In this document: positions 34,611 through 45,704 of the stretch, one piece after another | Layout: each line of letters opens with the position of its first letter | Position numbering within the stretch: the first letter of the stretch is position 1 | Translations under genes and position numbers: made by a program | Source: Paguma larvata | Taxonomy: Eukaryota > Chordata > Mammalia > Carnivora > Viverridae | Assembly (NCBI GenBank): GCA_030068075.1 | Contig: CM057842.1 | Span: 43,486,659-43,550,658, forward strand | DNA length: 64,000 nt | Direction of reading: 5' to 3' | Notes under the pieces: model-generated | What the model was told of the DNA's origin: nothing | What the model saw: the letters and a program-made list of their open reading frames with translations, nothing else | Databases searched by the model: none

Positions 34611-35029
34611 TTGAATCTTTTGAAAGGAGTGATTTTCTATTCTGGTTGACTGTGAGAATCACTTTTAGAAATTGGACCCTCTGTAGAGAGCACCAGTGAG
34701 TTAGCAGTCTCACAGGGATGAAGCCAACAAACCCAGAAATCTCTCTGCAGGTCACTGTGATGCACATGCATGTTGGTAACTGAAAGATCTGAGCTATTAC
34801 TTGGAACTAATACTTTGATCAATATTAAAATAATACCCATGGAATAAACAATATAGGTCCTGTTTCGAGACTGTGCTAATAGCAATGCCTACCTCAGTGT
34901 GCAAGAAAGACCCAGAAAGCAGGTTGTGATCCAAGGATGGATAGAAATAATTTGAAGGCATTCAGAGTATCAATGACCAGAAAGAGGAACGTTGCTGGGA
35001 TTCAGACCTGGGAAAAGAATGGGCTTTGT
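34611..35029. other. Unassigned, non-coding stretch
   Basis: No repeat or gene recognised. Confidence 0.4.
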
Positions 35030-35160
35030 CCTGAGGAGAAACTGACTTTGAATCCTGTCTCTACCTCTGCTATATGACCATGGTCAAGCTACTTAACCTT
35101 TGGGAGTCTCACTTTCCTCCTTCTTTATGTGTGGGACAGAGAGATAGGAAGGAGTGCGCA
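35030..35160 (+). repeat. MIR SINE fragment
   Basis: Sense MIR: 'actgactttgaatcctgtct', 'ctacctctgctatatgacca', 'tggtcaagctacttaacctt', 'tgggagtctcactttcctcc'. Confidence 0.8.
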
Positions 35161-36024
35161 CTTCCTAAGAACTGAATTACATGAAATTGTGAGTGGCAAG
35201 TACATGATTTTGCCTTAGCTATGTTCCTGAAAATTTGGAAGAAATGTTAAGAGTGTATTTTATGTCAAGCATAAAATATAACTCAAGCGTACACACAACT
35301 AGTTATCTCACCAAGAGGCAGCAGCTGGGCTTACCAGTTTCATAATGACACAACCATGAAATATTAAAATTGTCTATGACTGGAAATTGCTAGGAGGGAC
35401 ACAAAGAGAAAGCATCCTGTCCTCAAGCTGAGAGTGAATAAAAGCGGAATTTGAGGCAGCCACGTTCGCTTTAGTAGTATTAAATAGCGAGTTATTCCAG
35501 CTTTTTAAGTACAAAAAATTATACTGTGGCAGTAAGTGTCCCTGCAGGAGATGAAGAAATAGTGACAAAGCAAGGGCTTTCAAGTAGACAACCGCAATGA
35601 CATGGAGGTTTTGAAGGAAGATACGTCATCTCTGGTTTTCAAGGATGTTAGTCTTTGGTTACTAATGTCCCCGGCAGTAAGATTTCTTTTGATGAAGCAT
35701 CCATTAATTTATTTTATTTTATTTTTTTACTTTTTGGCTAAGAGAGATTTGGCACACAAGCTGATCTGTTTGTGGATGTATTGGCATCACTTTTGCTCCC
35801 AAATGGGAAGGCCAGAGACATCTCTGTGCAGTTTATGAAAAAGGAAAGCAGATTTCTTTCTCTCCATTTCCTTCTGGCTAGAGTTGAGTGTGGCAGAGCT
35901 GGCTTGTGAAGTCAGAAGAATGGGCCACCAGAGATGGCAGACTATTAAATAGAGAGAGCTCATTTTCCTGGTTTTGATGCAGTCCCATCATCTGTAAATT
36001 ACAATACTCAGCTGTTTTTCCATT
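35161..36024. other. Unassigned, non-coding stretch
   Basis: No gene or confident repeat apart from short A/T-rich runs near 35706-35730. Confidence 0.4.
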
Positions 36025-36155
36025 TAATCATTCTTTCATTTGTTTAGCTGCCAACACTCTCCTTAACTGAGCACTGTTATAAACTCTAGAAGCAGTCATT
36101 TCAGGAGTGAGTCAGTTCAGGGAAAATAAATATACAGATAAACAAATGGGATAAA
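36025..36155 (-). mobile_element. L2 LINE 3' end, reverse
   Basis: 'aatcattctttcatttgttt', 'gctgccaacactctccttaa', 'ctgagcactgttataaactc', 'taaatatacagataaacaaa' is a diverged reversed L2 tail. Confidence 0.6.
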
Positions 36156-36629
36156 AGTAGAGTAACTTTTGTTTAACATCTTCTACATCATCCTCTCATC
36201 CCTAGCTACTACCCTGACCCTTTAAATAAATCCTGCTCTTATGCTGGTTGAGATTTGAATGCGATGTGAATCTTTACTGTTAAACATTTCAGCACTGGCC
36301 AAATACCCACTGTAATTATAATCTTTGGTTTGTTCACTGGTGGGAACTACTTTAACCTCAGTCCTCATCCTTTCATAGTCACAATTCTGGAAGCTTTAGT
36401 GAGTTGTGGGAACGAGTCAGCTTACATAATTAAGATGCTTTCCAGTTGTACATTTTGCCGTTTGGAACCTTCTCAATACTTTTTCTGAAAGAGTTAGTAG
36501 ATAACCCACTGAGATGATGACTCCAAACTGAACGTGACAGAGCTACCCAACTTCATAAATGGAGCTGATCCCTCTGTGTCTCAAGTCTGAGATGGCAGTT
36601 TCCATGTCTAAGTGGCTATAGTAGACATC

Positions 36630-37200
36630 TGTGATCTTTGTTTATCAGCATCCATTTCCCCTTCTGATAAAACAATGTTGTTTTCTTTGGGAAACAACCC
36701 TCTCCCACTCTTAATTCATTTGGCTCTGGTAGTGCTGGTACAAACCAGGGGATGGGTTGGGTATATGACCTTAGCTTGGTTAATCAGAACATTCTACCTC
36801 CAGTGCAGTTAGTGACTGAGGGATGGGCATGTGAGCCAAGAAAGACCAATAATATTCAGTTCTGGGACTTTTCCCTGGAACCAATGGGTAAAATATTATT
36901 TCTACTGTTCTCCTTAACTGATAAAATATAAGCTTCAAGTTGCTAGTGGCTATCTTTTCTAATGGAGAATAAAGAGAAAATAAAGAAGAAAAAAAAGTCA
37001 AAATATGGAGAGATGGGGGGAGTGAGGGAGAAAACCAGAAGAATGAAACACCATTTGAACTCTTGCCTGAAGATACAGGGATCTATGTTTTTCAAATGCA
37101 TGAATCAATGAATCCTTATTTTTGCATAAATGAGTTTGAACTGAATTTTCAGTTACTTTCAACTAAAATATTCCTGAGTCCAAAGCCCAAGTTTAGGATA
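36630..37200 (+). mobile_element. Old LTR/MER-like element, family not named
   Basis: 'catccatttccccttctgat', 'tttgggaaacaaccctctcc', 'gcttggttaatcagaacatt', 'gggatgggcatgtgagccaa', 'ccaataatattcagttctgg', 'gacttttccctggaacc' and 'gctagtggctatctttt' form a recognisable dispersed placental repeat. Related 3' text recurs at 56880-57257. Confidence 0.6.
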
Positions 37201-37604
37201 AAGAACATGCTGGAATTATTCTTTGCTTTCTCGCCCTTTCTTTTATATATGTTACTTTAGATAAATCATTTAATCTCTTTATCTTGCTTTTGTTTTTATA
37301 AATTGTAAATAATGGATGCAAAATATTAGCACTATATTTTAGCACATATTGTGTTCAATAAGTGATAGTTTCTTTACAATTTCTGCCATTTATGAATTAG
37401 TAACAGTAGTCATAATAGCAATAGGTATCTTCTCCTCCCCATACTACTGTCAATCTTGACAAGAGCATCCTATTTTGACAATGTGACTTTGAGACTATCA
37501 GTTGCCTCAAAGAAGCCCAAGGATAGGATTATTTTTCCGAAGTGAATGAAGAAATAGATACCCTAATTTACTGGAAACCACACAGAACAGTTCATTGCAC
37601 ATGA

Positions 37605-37650
<46 letters not shown>

Positions 37651-38884
37651 TTCCTAACTGTCCCAGGGGAAATCATCACAGATGCTTCAATCTAAGTTTT
37701 TTCTTTCTAAAAGCATTACAAAAATATAACTTATAATAAACTTTCAAAATGCCACTTCTTAAAGTTCATTCTTTGGGGGATCAAATTTACATGCATGAAA
37801 ATTGTAGTGATAAACCACCACAAGAATGCCTTATTTCACATCCTGAGTGCAAAGATTATTTGAGATGCATATCTTAAATAGAACGTTAGCTGTGGGCTAC
37901 AACCTAAGGTTCAGCTACCAATAAATATGCCAATTCAGTAAGAAAAAGGCAAAATGCTAATAAGAATGTTTGAGACATATAATATGCTGAACAAATGTCA
38001 TTTCTTCCCTTCTCGCCCATCTCCCCCATCCATCCATCATAAGTTCAGGACCTAAATATGTCAATACAAATAAAAGTATTCAGGTTTTTTTTTAACCTTC
38101 CAATTGCAAAACATTAAGTTGGCTAAATACCTTTATTTTACTAGTTGTATAAAAGAGAATTAGGTTTGTTTTGTGCTTCATAGCATACTATGTTAATATG
38201 CTAGCATGAGTTGTACAATTTTGCATATATCATAACGAATGCTAAGTTATACTGCCATATGACAAGCAAGACAATATTTGATAGATGAAAAAAAGAACCA
38301 AACAACAGTCAGTGTTGAAAAGGAAGGCCTGTTTTCCTGTAAGATGACAGTCCTTATATTCTAGTCTTGACGGTTAATTGAGAACCTCAATCAATTTGCC
38401 TCTCCTGTACTTTATGTGCAACGGAGACCTCTATTTGGAATGCTTTCAGAATTTCAAAATCAGTTTGTGCATGTTTCAGGAAGTGGAAACTAAAGACTTG
38501 AAAAGATCTGTGATCAGAATCTGTTTCTACTAATGTGAAAAAAAAAAAGACATCCTCTATTTGAAGCAGAATTGAAGGGTCTCTTGATGTACAAAAGTAG
38601 CTTCAAATGTATCAAACACAATACTTGATTTTCCCTTGAAAGAATAGGATGGAGTGTTTCTATTGCAACTGCTCTGTAGCAACCAAGTTTTGTAACTTTT
38701 CTTCTTCTTTCTTCCTTAACTTTTAAAACAGACTTTCTGAAAGTATGCTCACAGTGCAAGAGGAAAAATGAATAAGTTCTTTCAAGAAGAAACACAGTGT
38801 TTCTATCCAGAAACAATTTATGGTGAAACTGAAAAGCTGGTGGTCTGTCCAGTCTTCCTCTCATTCCAAGGGTGTGGTGCAAGG
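37201..38884. other. Unassigned, AT-rich stretch
   Basis: No gene. A 122-codon minus-strand frame (38514-38882) has no recognisable domain. The only tandem feature is the (CA)n tract at 37606-37648. Confidence 0.4.
37606..37648. repeat. (CA)n microsatellite
   Basis: An uninterrupted dinucleotide run of about 21 units. Confidence 0.97.
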
Positions 38885-39070
38885 AGCATGAGTTCTAGAC
38901 ACACAGAGACTGGAGTTCAAATCCTGTTTTGCTCTTAAATATATCTATTAAGTTGGGTAATAATAGGTTACTTAACTTCTCTCAACCTCCATATCTTTAT
39001 TTACAAAATGAAGAAATTATATTCATCTCAAAGAGCTAGAAGGGAACTAAGGAAATAAGTACAAGCAAAG
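38885..39070 (+). repeat. MIR SINE
   Basis: Sense MIR: 'catgagttctagacacacag', 'agactggagttcaaatcctg', 'ggttacttaacttctctcaa', 'cctccatatctttatttaca', 'aaatgaagaaattatattca'. Confidence 0.85.
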
Positions 39071-39374
39071 AACTTTACTTTCTGGCTGACAGCATGACTT
39101 GTGTCTTAGGGGACAGTTGCCTACTCAACCTCCTACCCATCTGACCCAGAACTCTCTAGCCTCATGTTACTTAATATTTTTTCAGGATGCCCGGGAAATA
39201 GCCTGCACACATAAATGTTTCTCTATCTTTTTCTTAGTCAAAATTTATCCACGGTGTATTTCATGCTTAAATTGAAAATGGGTGGTGTAAGTTTTTTTTT
39301 TTTTTTTTTGTTATAATAGTTTATTTTCAAATTGGTTTACATATAACACCCAGTGTTCATCCCAACATGTGCCC

Positions 39375-39427
39375 TTTTTAATGCCCATCACCCCCTCTCC
39401 CCCCTCCCTCATCCCCCTTACCCTCAG
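39375..39427 (-). promoter_or_regulatory. L1-A 3' UTR G-rich polypurine tract
   Basis: On the sense (minus) strand this reads G-runs separated by A/T/GA: GGGTAAGGGGGATGAGGGAG, then two further G-runs. Such tracts are a conserved feature of mammalian L1 3' UTRs and can fold into a G-quadruplex. Its role in retrotransposition is reported for other L1s; here it is inferred from sequence only. Confidence 0.7.
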
Positions 39428-39452
39428 TTTTTTCTTAGTCTTTGAGAGTCTC

Positions 39453-42400
39453 TTATGTTTTATCTCCCTCCCTCTCTGTGTCTTTTTTTTCTTTCCCCTC
39501 TTCCCCTCGCCCTGGTTTTTGCTTAGTTTCACAAAGTCCACCTATTCGTGGAAACATATGGTATCTGTCTTTTTCTGACTGACTTATTTCACTTAACATA
39601 ATACCCTCCAGTTCCATCCATCTTGCTACACATGGCCAGATTTCATTTTTTCTCATTGCCACGTAGTAGTCCATTGTATATAAGTACCATAACTTCTTTA
39701 TCCATTCGTCAGTTGATGGGCACTTGGTCTCTTTCCATGATTTGGCTATTGTCGAAAGTGCTGCTATGAACATTGGGGTACACGTGCTCCTATGCATCAG
39801 CATTCCTGTGTCTCTTGGGTAGATTCCTAGCAGGGCTATTGCTGGGTCATAGGGTAGCTCTATTTTCATTTTTTTGAGGAACCTCCACACCGTTTTCCAG
39901 AGTGGCTGCACCAGTTTGCATTCCCACCAACAGTGTAGGAGGGTGCCTACTTCTCCACATCCTCGCCAGCATCTATAGTTTCCTGATTTGTTCATTTTAG
40001 CCACTCTGACTGGTGTGAGGTGGTATCTCAGTGTAGTTTTGATTTGTATTTCCCTGATGCTGAGTGACATTGAGCATCGTTTCATGTGTCTGTTGGCCAT
40101 CTGAATGTCCCCTTTGGAGAAGTGTCTATTCATATCTTCCGCCCATTTCTTCACTGGGTTGTTTGTTTTTCGGGTTTGGAGTTTGGTAAGTTCTTTATAA
40201 ATTTTAGATATTAGTCCTTTATCCGATATGTCATTTGCGATGATCTTTTCCCATTCCGTTGGTTGCCTATTCGTTTTGTTGGTTGTTTCTTTTGCCGTGC
40301 AGAAGCTTTTTATCTTGATGAGGTCCCAATAGTTCATCTTTGCTTTTAATTCTCTTGCCTTTGGAGACGTGTCGAGTAAGAAATTGGTGCGTCTTAAGTC
40401 AAAGAGGCTTTTTCCTGTTTTCTCCTCTAGGATTTTGACGGTTTCCTGCCTCACATTCAGATCTTTTATCCATTTAGAATTTATTTTTGTGAGTGGTGTA
40501 AGAAAGTGGTCTAGTTTCATTCTTTTGCATGTTGCTGTCCAATTCTCCCAGCACCATTTGTTAAAAAGGCTGTCTTTTTTCCATTGGATACATTTTCCCG
40601 CTTTGTCAAAGATTAGTTGGCCATATACTTGCGGGTCCATTTCTGAGTTTTCTATTCTATTCCATTGGTCTATGCGTCTGTTTTTGTGCCAATACCATAC
40701 AGTCTTGATGACCACCGCTTTGTAGTAGAGGTTAAAGTCTGGGATTGTGATGCCTCCCGCCTTGGTTTTATTCTTCAGTATTATTTTGGCTATTCGAGGT
40801 CTTTTGTGGTTCCATACAAATTTTAGGATTGTTTGCTCTAGCTTTGAGAAGAATGCTGGTGCAATTTTGATTGGGATTGCATTGAATGTGTAGATTGCTT
40901 TGGGTAGTATTGCCATTTTGACGATATTTATTCTTCCAATCCATGAGCATGGGATGTTTTTCCATTTCCTTGTGTCTTCCTCAATTTCCTTCATAAGTTT
41001 TTTATAGTTTTCAGTGTAGAGGTCTTTCACATCTTTGGTTAGGTTTATTCCTAAGTATTTTATGGTTTTTGGTGCAATTGTGAAAGGGATTAGCTTCTTT
41101 ATTTCTCTTTCTGCTGCTTCATTGTTGGTGTATAGAAATGCCACCGATTTCTGTACATTGATTTTGTATCCTGCAACTTTGCTGAAATCATGAATCAGTT
41201 CTAGTAGGCTTTTGGTGGATTCTGTCGGGTTTTCCATGTAAAGTATCATGTCATCTGCAAAAAGTGAAAGTTTGACTTCCTCCTTGCCAATCTTGATGCC
41301 TTTTATTTTGTTTTGTTGTCTGATTGCTGATGCTAAGACTTCCAGCACTATGTTAAATAGCAGTGGCGAGAGTGGACACCCCTGTCGTGTTCCTGATCTC
41401 AGGGGGAAGGCTTTCAATTTTTCCCCATTGAGGATGATATTAGCTGTGGGTTTTTCATATATGGCTTTTATGATGTTTAAGTATGTTCCTTCTATCCCGA
41501 CTTTCTCGAGCGTTTTTATTAAGAAAGGATGCTGTATTTTGTCAAATGCTTTTTCTGCATCTATTGACAGGATCATATGGTTCTTATCTTTTCTTTTGTT
41601 GATGTGATGTATCACGTTGATTGATTTGCGAATATTGAACCAGCCCTGCAACCCAGGGATGAATCCTACTTGATCATGGTGGATAATTCTCTTTATATGC
41701 TGTTGGATTCGATTTGCTAGTATCTTGTTGAGAATTTTTGCATCCATATTCATCAGGGATATTGGCCTGTAATTTTCTTTCTTTGCTGGGTCTCTATCTG
41801 GTTTGGGAATCAAAGTGATGCTGGCTTCATAGAATGAGTCGGGGAGTTTTCCTTCCGTTTCAATTTTTTGGAACAGCTTGAGGAGGATAGGAATTAACTC
41901 TGTTTTAAATGTCTGGTAAAATTCCGCAGGAAAGCCATCTGGTCCAGGGCTTTTATTTGCTGGGAGGTTTTTAATAACTGATTCTATTTCTTCACTAGTT
42001 ATGGGTCTGTTCAAATTTTCTATTTCTTCCCGTTTGAGTTTTGGTAGCGTGTGGCTATTTAGGAAGCTGTCCATTTCTTCCAGATTGCCAAGTTTGGTGG
42101 CATATAATTTTTCATAGTATTCTCTGATGATTGCTTGTATCTCTGAGGGATTGGTTGTAATTTCTCCCTTTTCATTCACGATTTTATTTATTTGAGTTCT
42201 CTCTCTTTTCTTTTTGAGAAGCCTGGCTAGAGGTTTGTCTATTTTGTTTATTTTTTCAAAGAACCAGCTTTTGGTTTCATTGATCTGTTCCACTACCTTT
42301 TCTGTCTCCATATGGTTAATTTGAGCTCTGATCTTTGTTATTTCTCTCTTTCTGCTGGGCTTGGGTTGTTTTAGTTGATCTGCTTCTAGTTCCTTTAGGC

Positions 42401-43427
42401 GTGCTGTTAGAATTTGTGTTATTGATTTTTCTTGTTTCTTGAGATGGGCCTGGATTGCAATATATTTCCCTCTCAGGACTGCCTTTGCTGCATCCCAGAG
42501 CGTTTGGATTGTTGTATTTTCATTTTCATTTGTTTCCATGTATTTTTTAATTTCTTCTCTGATGGCTTGGTTGACCCAGTCATCTTTTAGTAGGTTATTT
42601 CTTAGCCGCCATGTTCTTGGATATTTTCCAGGCTTTCTCCTGTGGTTGATTTCAAGTTTCAAAGCATTGTGGTCTGACACTGTACACGGTATGATCTCAA
42701 TTCTTTTATATTTATTCAGAGCTTCCCTGTGCCCCAGAATGTGGTCTATCTTGGAAAATGTACCGTGTGCAGATGAGAAGAATGTAAATTCCTTTGCTTC
42801 TGGATGAAGGACCCTAAAGATGTCTGTGAGGCCCATCTGTCCTAATGTGTCATTCAGGGCTATTGTTTCTGCGGAGATTTTCTGTTTTGTTGATCTATCC
42901 AATGCTGAGAGTGGAGTGTTGAGATCCCCTACTATTAGGACATTTTTATCGATGAGGTTGCTAATGTTTGTAATTAGTTGTTTTACAAATTTGGGTGCCC
43001 CTGAATTCGGTGCGTAGATATTTACAATTGTTAGCTCTTCTTGCTGGATGGTCCCTGAGACTATTATATAATGTCCTTCCTCATCTCTTATTACATCGTT
43101 CATTTTAAAGTCTAATTTGTCTGATATAAGTGTGGCTACTCCGGCTTTCTTCTGACTTCCAGTAGCATGGTAGATAGTTCTCCATCCCCTCACTTTCAAT
43201 CTGAAGGTGTCTTCAGGTTTAAGATGAGTTTCTTGAAGACAGCAAATAGATGGGTCTTGTTTTTTAATCCATTCTGTTATCCTTTGTCTTTTGATTGGCG
43301 CATTTAGTCCATTTACATTCAGTGTTAATATTGAAAAATATGGGCTTACAGTCACTGTATTATCTGTAAGTTTCATGTTTGTAAGGCTGTGTCTGGTAGT
43401 TTGTATTCTTTGCCTCCTTGTTTTCAT
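39453..43427 (-). CDS. ORF2: L1-A ORF2: endonuclease/reverse transcriptase, full length
   Basis: Encodes the L1 endonuclease-reverse transcriptase, which nicks target DNA and primes cDNA synthesis on the L1 RNA 3' end in a cytoplasm-assembled ribonucleoprotein that enters the nucleus. The 1,324-codon frame has no stop. The APE-type endonuclease (about residues 30-262) keeps N37 in LNVNG, the glutamate of QETH, the GDLNT aspartate and asparagine, and SDH near residue 251. The reverse transcriptase (about 520-796) keeps FADD at 723-726. A C-terminal Cys motif C1153-x3-C1157-x7-H1165-x4-C1170 is intact. The human start aligns with M18 (43376); M1 overlaps the ORF1 stop as ATGA. After the IGG that ends the human protein comes a charged tail of about 27 residues ([17 protein letters not shown]). 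Function is inferred; missense damage cannot be excluded. Confidence 0.95.
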   Translation of the reverse strand: MKTRRQRIQTTRHSLTNMKLTDNTVTVSPYFSILTLNVNGLNAPIKRQRITEWIKKQDPSICCLQETHLKPEDTFRLKVRGWRTIYHATGSQKKAGVATLISDKLDFKMNDVIRDEEGHYIIVSGTIQQEELTIVNIYAPNSGAPKFVKQLITNISNLIDKNVLIVGDLNTPLSALDRSTKQKISAETIALNDTLGQMGLTDIFRVLHPEAKEFTFFSSAHGTFSKIDHILGHREALNKYKRIEIIPCTVSDHNALKLEINHRRKPGKYPRTWRLRNNLLKDDWVNQAIREEIKKYMETNENENTTIQTLWDAAKAVLRGKYIAIQAHLKKQEKSITQILTARLKELEADQLKQPKPSRKREITKIRAQINHMETEKVVEQINETKSWFFEKINKIDKPLARLLKKKRERTQINKIVNEKGEITTNPSEIQAIIREYYEKLYATKLGNLEEMDSFLNSHTLPKLKREEIENLNRPITSEEIESVIKNLPANKSPGPDGFPAEFYQTFKTELIPILLKLFQKIETEGKLPDSFYEASITLIPKPDRDPAKKENYRPISLMNMDAKILNKILANRIQQHIKRIIHHDQVGFIPGLQGWFNIRKSINVIHHINKRKDKNHMILSIDAEKAFDKIQHPFLIKTLEKVGIEGTYLNIIKAIYEKPTANIILNGEKLKAFPLRSGTRQGCPLSPLLFNIVLEVLASAIRQQNKIKGIKIGKEEVKLSLFADDMILYMENPTESTKSLLELIHDFSKVAGYKINVQKSVAFLYTNNEAAEREIKKLIPFTIAPKTIKYLGINLTKDVKDLYTENYKKLMKEIEEDTRKWKNIPCSWIGRINIVKMAILPKAIYTFNAIPIKIAPAFFSKLEQTILKFVWNHKRPRIAKIILKNKTKAGGITIPDFNLYYKAVVIKTVWYWHKNRRIDQWNRIENSEMDPQVYGQLIFDKAGKCIQWKKDSLFNKWCWENWTATCKRMKLDHFLTPLTKINSKWIKDLNVRQETVKILEEKTGKSLFDLRRTNFLLDTSPKARELKAKMNYWDLIKIKSFCTAKETTNKTNRQPTEWEKIIANDISDKGLISKIYKELTKLQTRKTNNPVKKWAEDMNRHFSKGDIQMANRHMKRCSMSLSIREIQIKTTLRYHLTPVRVAKMNKSGNYRCWRGCGEVGTLLHCWWECKLVQPLWKTVWRFLKKMKIELPYDPAIALLGIYPRDTGMLMHRSTCTPMFIAALSTIAKSWKETKCPSTDEWIKKLWYLYTMDYYVAMRKNEIWPCVARWMELEGIMLSEISQSEKDRYHMFPRIGGLCETKQKPGRGEEGKEKKDTEREGDKT

Positions 43428-44315
43428 AGAATGCCCCTCAGGATCTCTTGCAGTGCTGGCTTATTTGTGATAAATTCTTTCAGTTTTTGTTTGTTGGGAA
43501 AAACCTTGATCTCTCCTTCTATTCTGAATGACAGGCTAGCCGGATACAGAATTCTTGGTTGCATGTCCTTCTTGCTCATCACATTGAAGATGTCCTGCCA
43601 TTCCTTTCTGGCTTGCCAAGTTTCCGCAGATAAGTCTGCTACTACCCTTATAGGTCTCCCTTTGTATGTTAGGGTTCTTTTGTCCCTAGCTGCTTTCAGG
43701 ATTCTCTCCCTATCTTTGTATTTTGCCAGCTTCACTATGATGTGCCGTGCAGAAGGTCTATTCAAGTTACGTCTGAGGGGAGTTCTCTGTGCCTCTTGGA
43801 TTTCCATGCCCGTTTCCTTTCTCATGTTGAGGAAGTTCTCAGCAATGATTTGTTCCAGAACCCCTTCGACTCCTTTCTCTCTCTTCTTCCTCTGGAACTC
43901 CTATGATACGGATATTGTTTCTTTTGACTGCATCGCTCAGCTCTCGAATTCTCCTTTCCTGTTCCTGGATCAGCTTCTCTCTCTTTTTATCTGCTTCCTC
44001 TTTTTCAATGATTTTGTCTTCTAAGGCACTAACTCTTTCCTCTACCTCTTCAATCCGTGCTGTGGTTGCTTCCAGTTTCCCCTGTATTTCTTCCAATGTC
44101 TTCTTTAATTCTTCCTGACCGTTTTTAAGGTCTTTGAACTTTGCCTCGTAGGACCCCTTGCATTCATCTAAGCTTTTTTCAAGGCCAGCAATTAGTTTTA
44201 TGATTAACATTCTATATTCAAGTTCTGTTATGTTGCTTATATCTCTTTTCATTAATTCTTGAGCTGTCACTGCTTCTTGTAGACTCTTTTGAGGAGAATT
44301 CTTCCGTCTCGTCAT
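43424..44315 (-). pseudogene. ORF1: L1-A ORF1 RNA-binding protein, frameshifted
   Basis: Normally the L1 nucleic-acid chaperone: an N-terminal coiled coil that trimerises, an RRM and a C-terminal domain that coat L1 RNA. It starts at ATG 44313-44315 (MTRRKNSPQKS). The coiled coil is clear (EELKKTLEEIQGKLEATTAR, then EEVEERVSALEDKI). The frame breaks near 43880, where the GA-rich stretch is 2 bases shorter than in L1-B (about 59355-59378), and the first part ends at 43839. The rest is open in the other frame (43825-43424), with ARHIIVKLAKYKDRERILKA in the RRM and the C-terminal ADLSAETWQARKEW block. Product would be a truncated coiled coil without the RNA-binding domains. Confidence 0.92.
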
Positions 44316-44644
44316 TTTGGCTGGATGTGTTATGGGTTGTTTCTTGAAGTTGCCCTGGAAAGGAAAACAGAGCCCTCGGAAACGGCCAGAAAGACAGTGA
44401 ACTCAAGAGTTCTCGGGGCACCACACCCGTTTCTCGTTGTTCCCCTGAATGCCAATGCTTCTGAATGCCGTCGCTGACGCCCAATTCATTGGAAAACAAA
44501 ATGCAACCAAGTAAACATGGAAGATTTCCTTGGCTTTTTTAAGCGTTTTTGTGAACCTGGCAGCAGTCCGCCCAGCAAGTAGAGGAATGCTACAAAATGG
44601 AAGCCTGTTACAGGAAGAAGGGTCGGGCAAAAACGTAAGTTTTT

Positions 44645-45274
44645 GAATGAAACACAGAATACTATTTTGAAATGAACAGAAGACTTAGTCACTCCACTGC
44701 CCACAGTGAGTTGGACAATTGAACTACCTTGGACAACATGAGATTCCTCATGCTAAGCTTAAGCCTCATTAATTCAAAGGGGTGCCGTTTAGACGTTATG
44801 TCATTCCATGTAGTAAAGCACTATCTAACAAATGCCGTATCAATTGGGAAATTATTGTCATCTAGGAGTTGATTACTTTTTGGGTAGACTGGTGTCTTAG
44901 CCTGGTAAAAATGCTCAATAAAGCCCTATACTGGTAAGGTAGGTTTGTGGTATGGTGGAAAGGACCTACTTCTTCAAGTCGGATCAGTATAGATTCTTCT
45001 AATTCCATTACTTTATATCATTGTGATAGTAGACATATTTCTTTGTCTTTGCAAATTTTTGTGAAGGGTAAATGCAATGATGTATGTAAAACCACTAGCA
45101 TAGCAAGGGATACAAATATACTACAATAAGTTTAGGCAATATATAGGTTGGGTAGTAGGGTGTCAGAATAATTCTACTAAAAAGAGATCTGCTAACTGCA
45201 GGAGTAAGCAGCACTTTTGTTTTAGAGAGGCAGGAATTATAAAGCGGCTTAGTTGGGTGGTTCTGGCTCGAGGT
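44645..45274. other. Flank of L1-A, unassigned
   Basis: Pre-insertion host sequence. A weak MIR-like text ('gtatggtggaaagg', 'gcaatgatgtatgtaaaacc', 'actagcatag') lies at about 44960-45110. No genes seen. Confidence 0.4.
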
Positions 45275-45505
45275 GTCTAATGAGGCTGCAATCAAGATGT
45301 AGAATGGGGCTATAGTCAGTAGAATCGGTCTGGAGGACCCAATTTCATGATGGTGGACTAATATGGCTGCTGGCTGGAGGACTCAGTTCCTCTCTAGGAG
45401 AATCTCTCCAGTGGGCTGCTTGAGCATCCTCACAACGTGGCAGTTGGGAAGTAAGACTGCCTTTTATGGTATAGTATTGGAAGTCATATACCATTACGTT
45501 TCTCG
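45275..45505 (+). mobile_element. Old interspersed repeat, family not named
   Basis: 'aatctctccagtgggctgct', 'tgagcatcctcacaacgtgg', 'cagttgggaag', 'gaagtcatataccattacgt' follow a dispersed LTR-like placental repeat that I recognise but cannot name. Confidence 0.5.
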
Positions 45506-45510
45506 TTTTC

Positions 45511-45704
45511 TTTTTTTAATGTTTATTTATTTTCAAGAAAGAGAGAGAGAGGTAGGGAAGGGCAGAGAGAGACGGGGACAGAGGATCTGAAGCGGGCTCA
45601 GTGCTGACAGCAGACAACCTGATGTGGGGCTCAAACAAATAAACTGTGAGATTATGATCTGAGCCGAAGTTGGAAGCTTAATCAACTGAGTCACCCAGGC
45701 GCTC
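45511..45704 (-). mobile_element. Carnivore tRNA-Lys SINE, reverse
   Basis: T-rich tail, 'aatgtttatttattttcaag', the reversed GA tract, 'tcagtgctgacagcagacaa', 'gattatgatctgagccgaag' and the head complement 'gagtcacccaggcgctcc' ending at 45704. Confidence 0.93.

Larger units (their letters stand above)
39292..44634 (-). mobile_element. L1-A: TSD-bounded LINE-1, ORF2 uninterrupted
   Basis: A 5.3-kb non-LTR retrotransposon. In sense (minus) order: a ~319-bp 5' region (44634-44316), ORF1 (44315-43424, one frameshift), ORF2 (43427-39453), a 3' UTR with a G-rich polypurine tract, AATAAA (39320-39325) and an 18-base poly-A (39292-39309). Matching flanks 'gtaagttttt' at 39287-39296 and 44635-44644 (sense 'aaaaacttac') mark the target duplication and define the 5' end. 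The target begins with an A run, as L1 endonuclease sites do. It is almost certainly 5'-truncated, since L1-B at 57398 carries a 1.5-kb 5' UTR, so it may lack a promoter. Confidence 0.95.

Noticed and set aside
40369..43017. Several plus-strand frames of 65-122 codons inside L1-A
   Set aside because: All are antisense shadows of the intact ORF2.
43389..44024. 211-codon plus-strand open frame antisense to L1-A ORF1
   Set aside because: It mirrors ORF1 codon structure; parallel antisense frames appear opposite L1-B ORF1 (59226-59456 and 59407-59667). It is Ser/Leu/Phe-rich, as expected from the complement of a Lys/Glu-rich coiled coil, and lies outside the 5' UTR where primate L1 ORF0 occurs.
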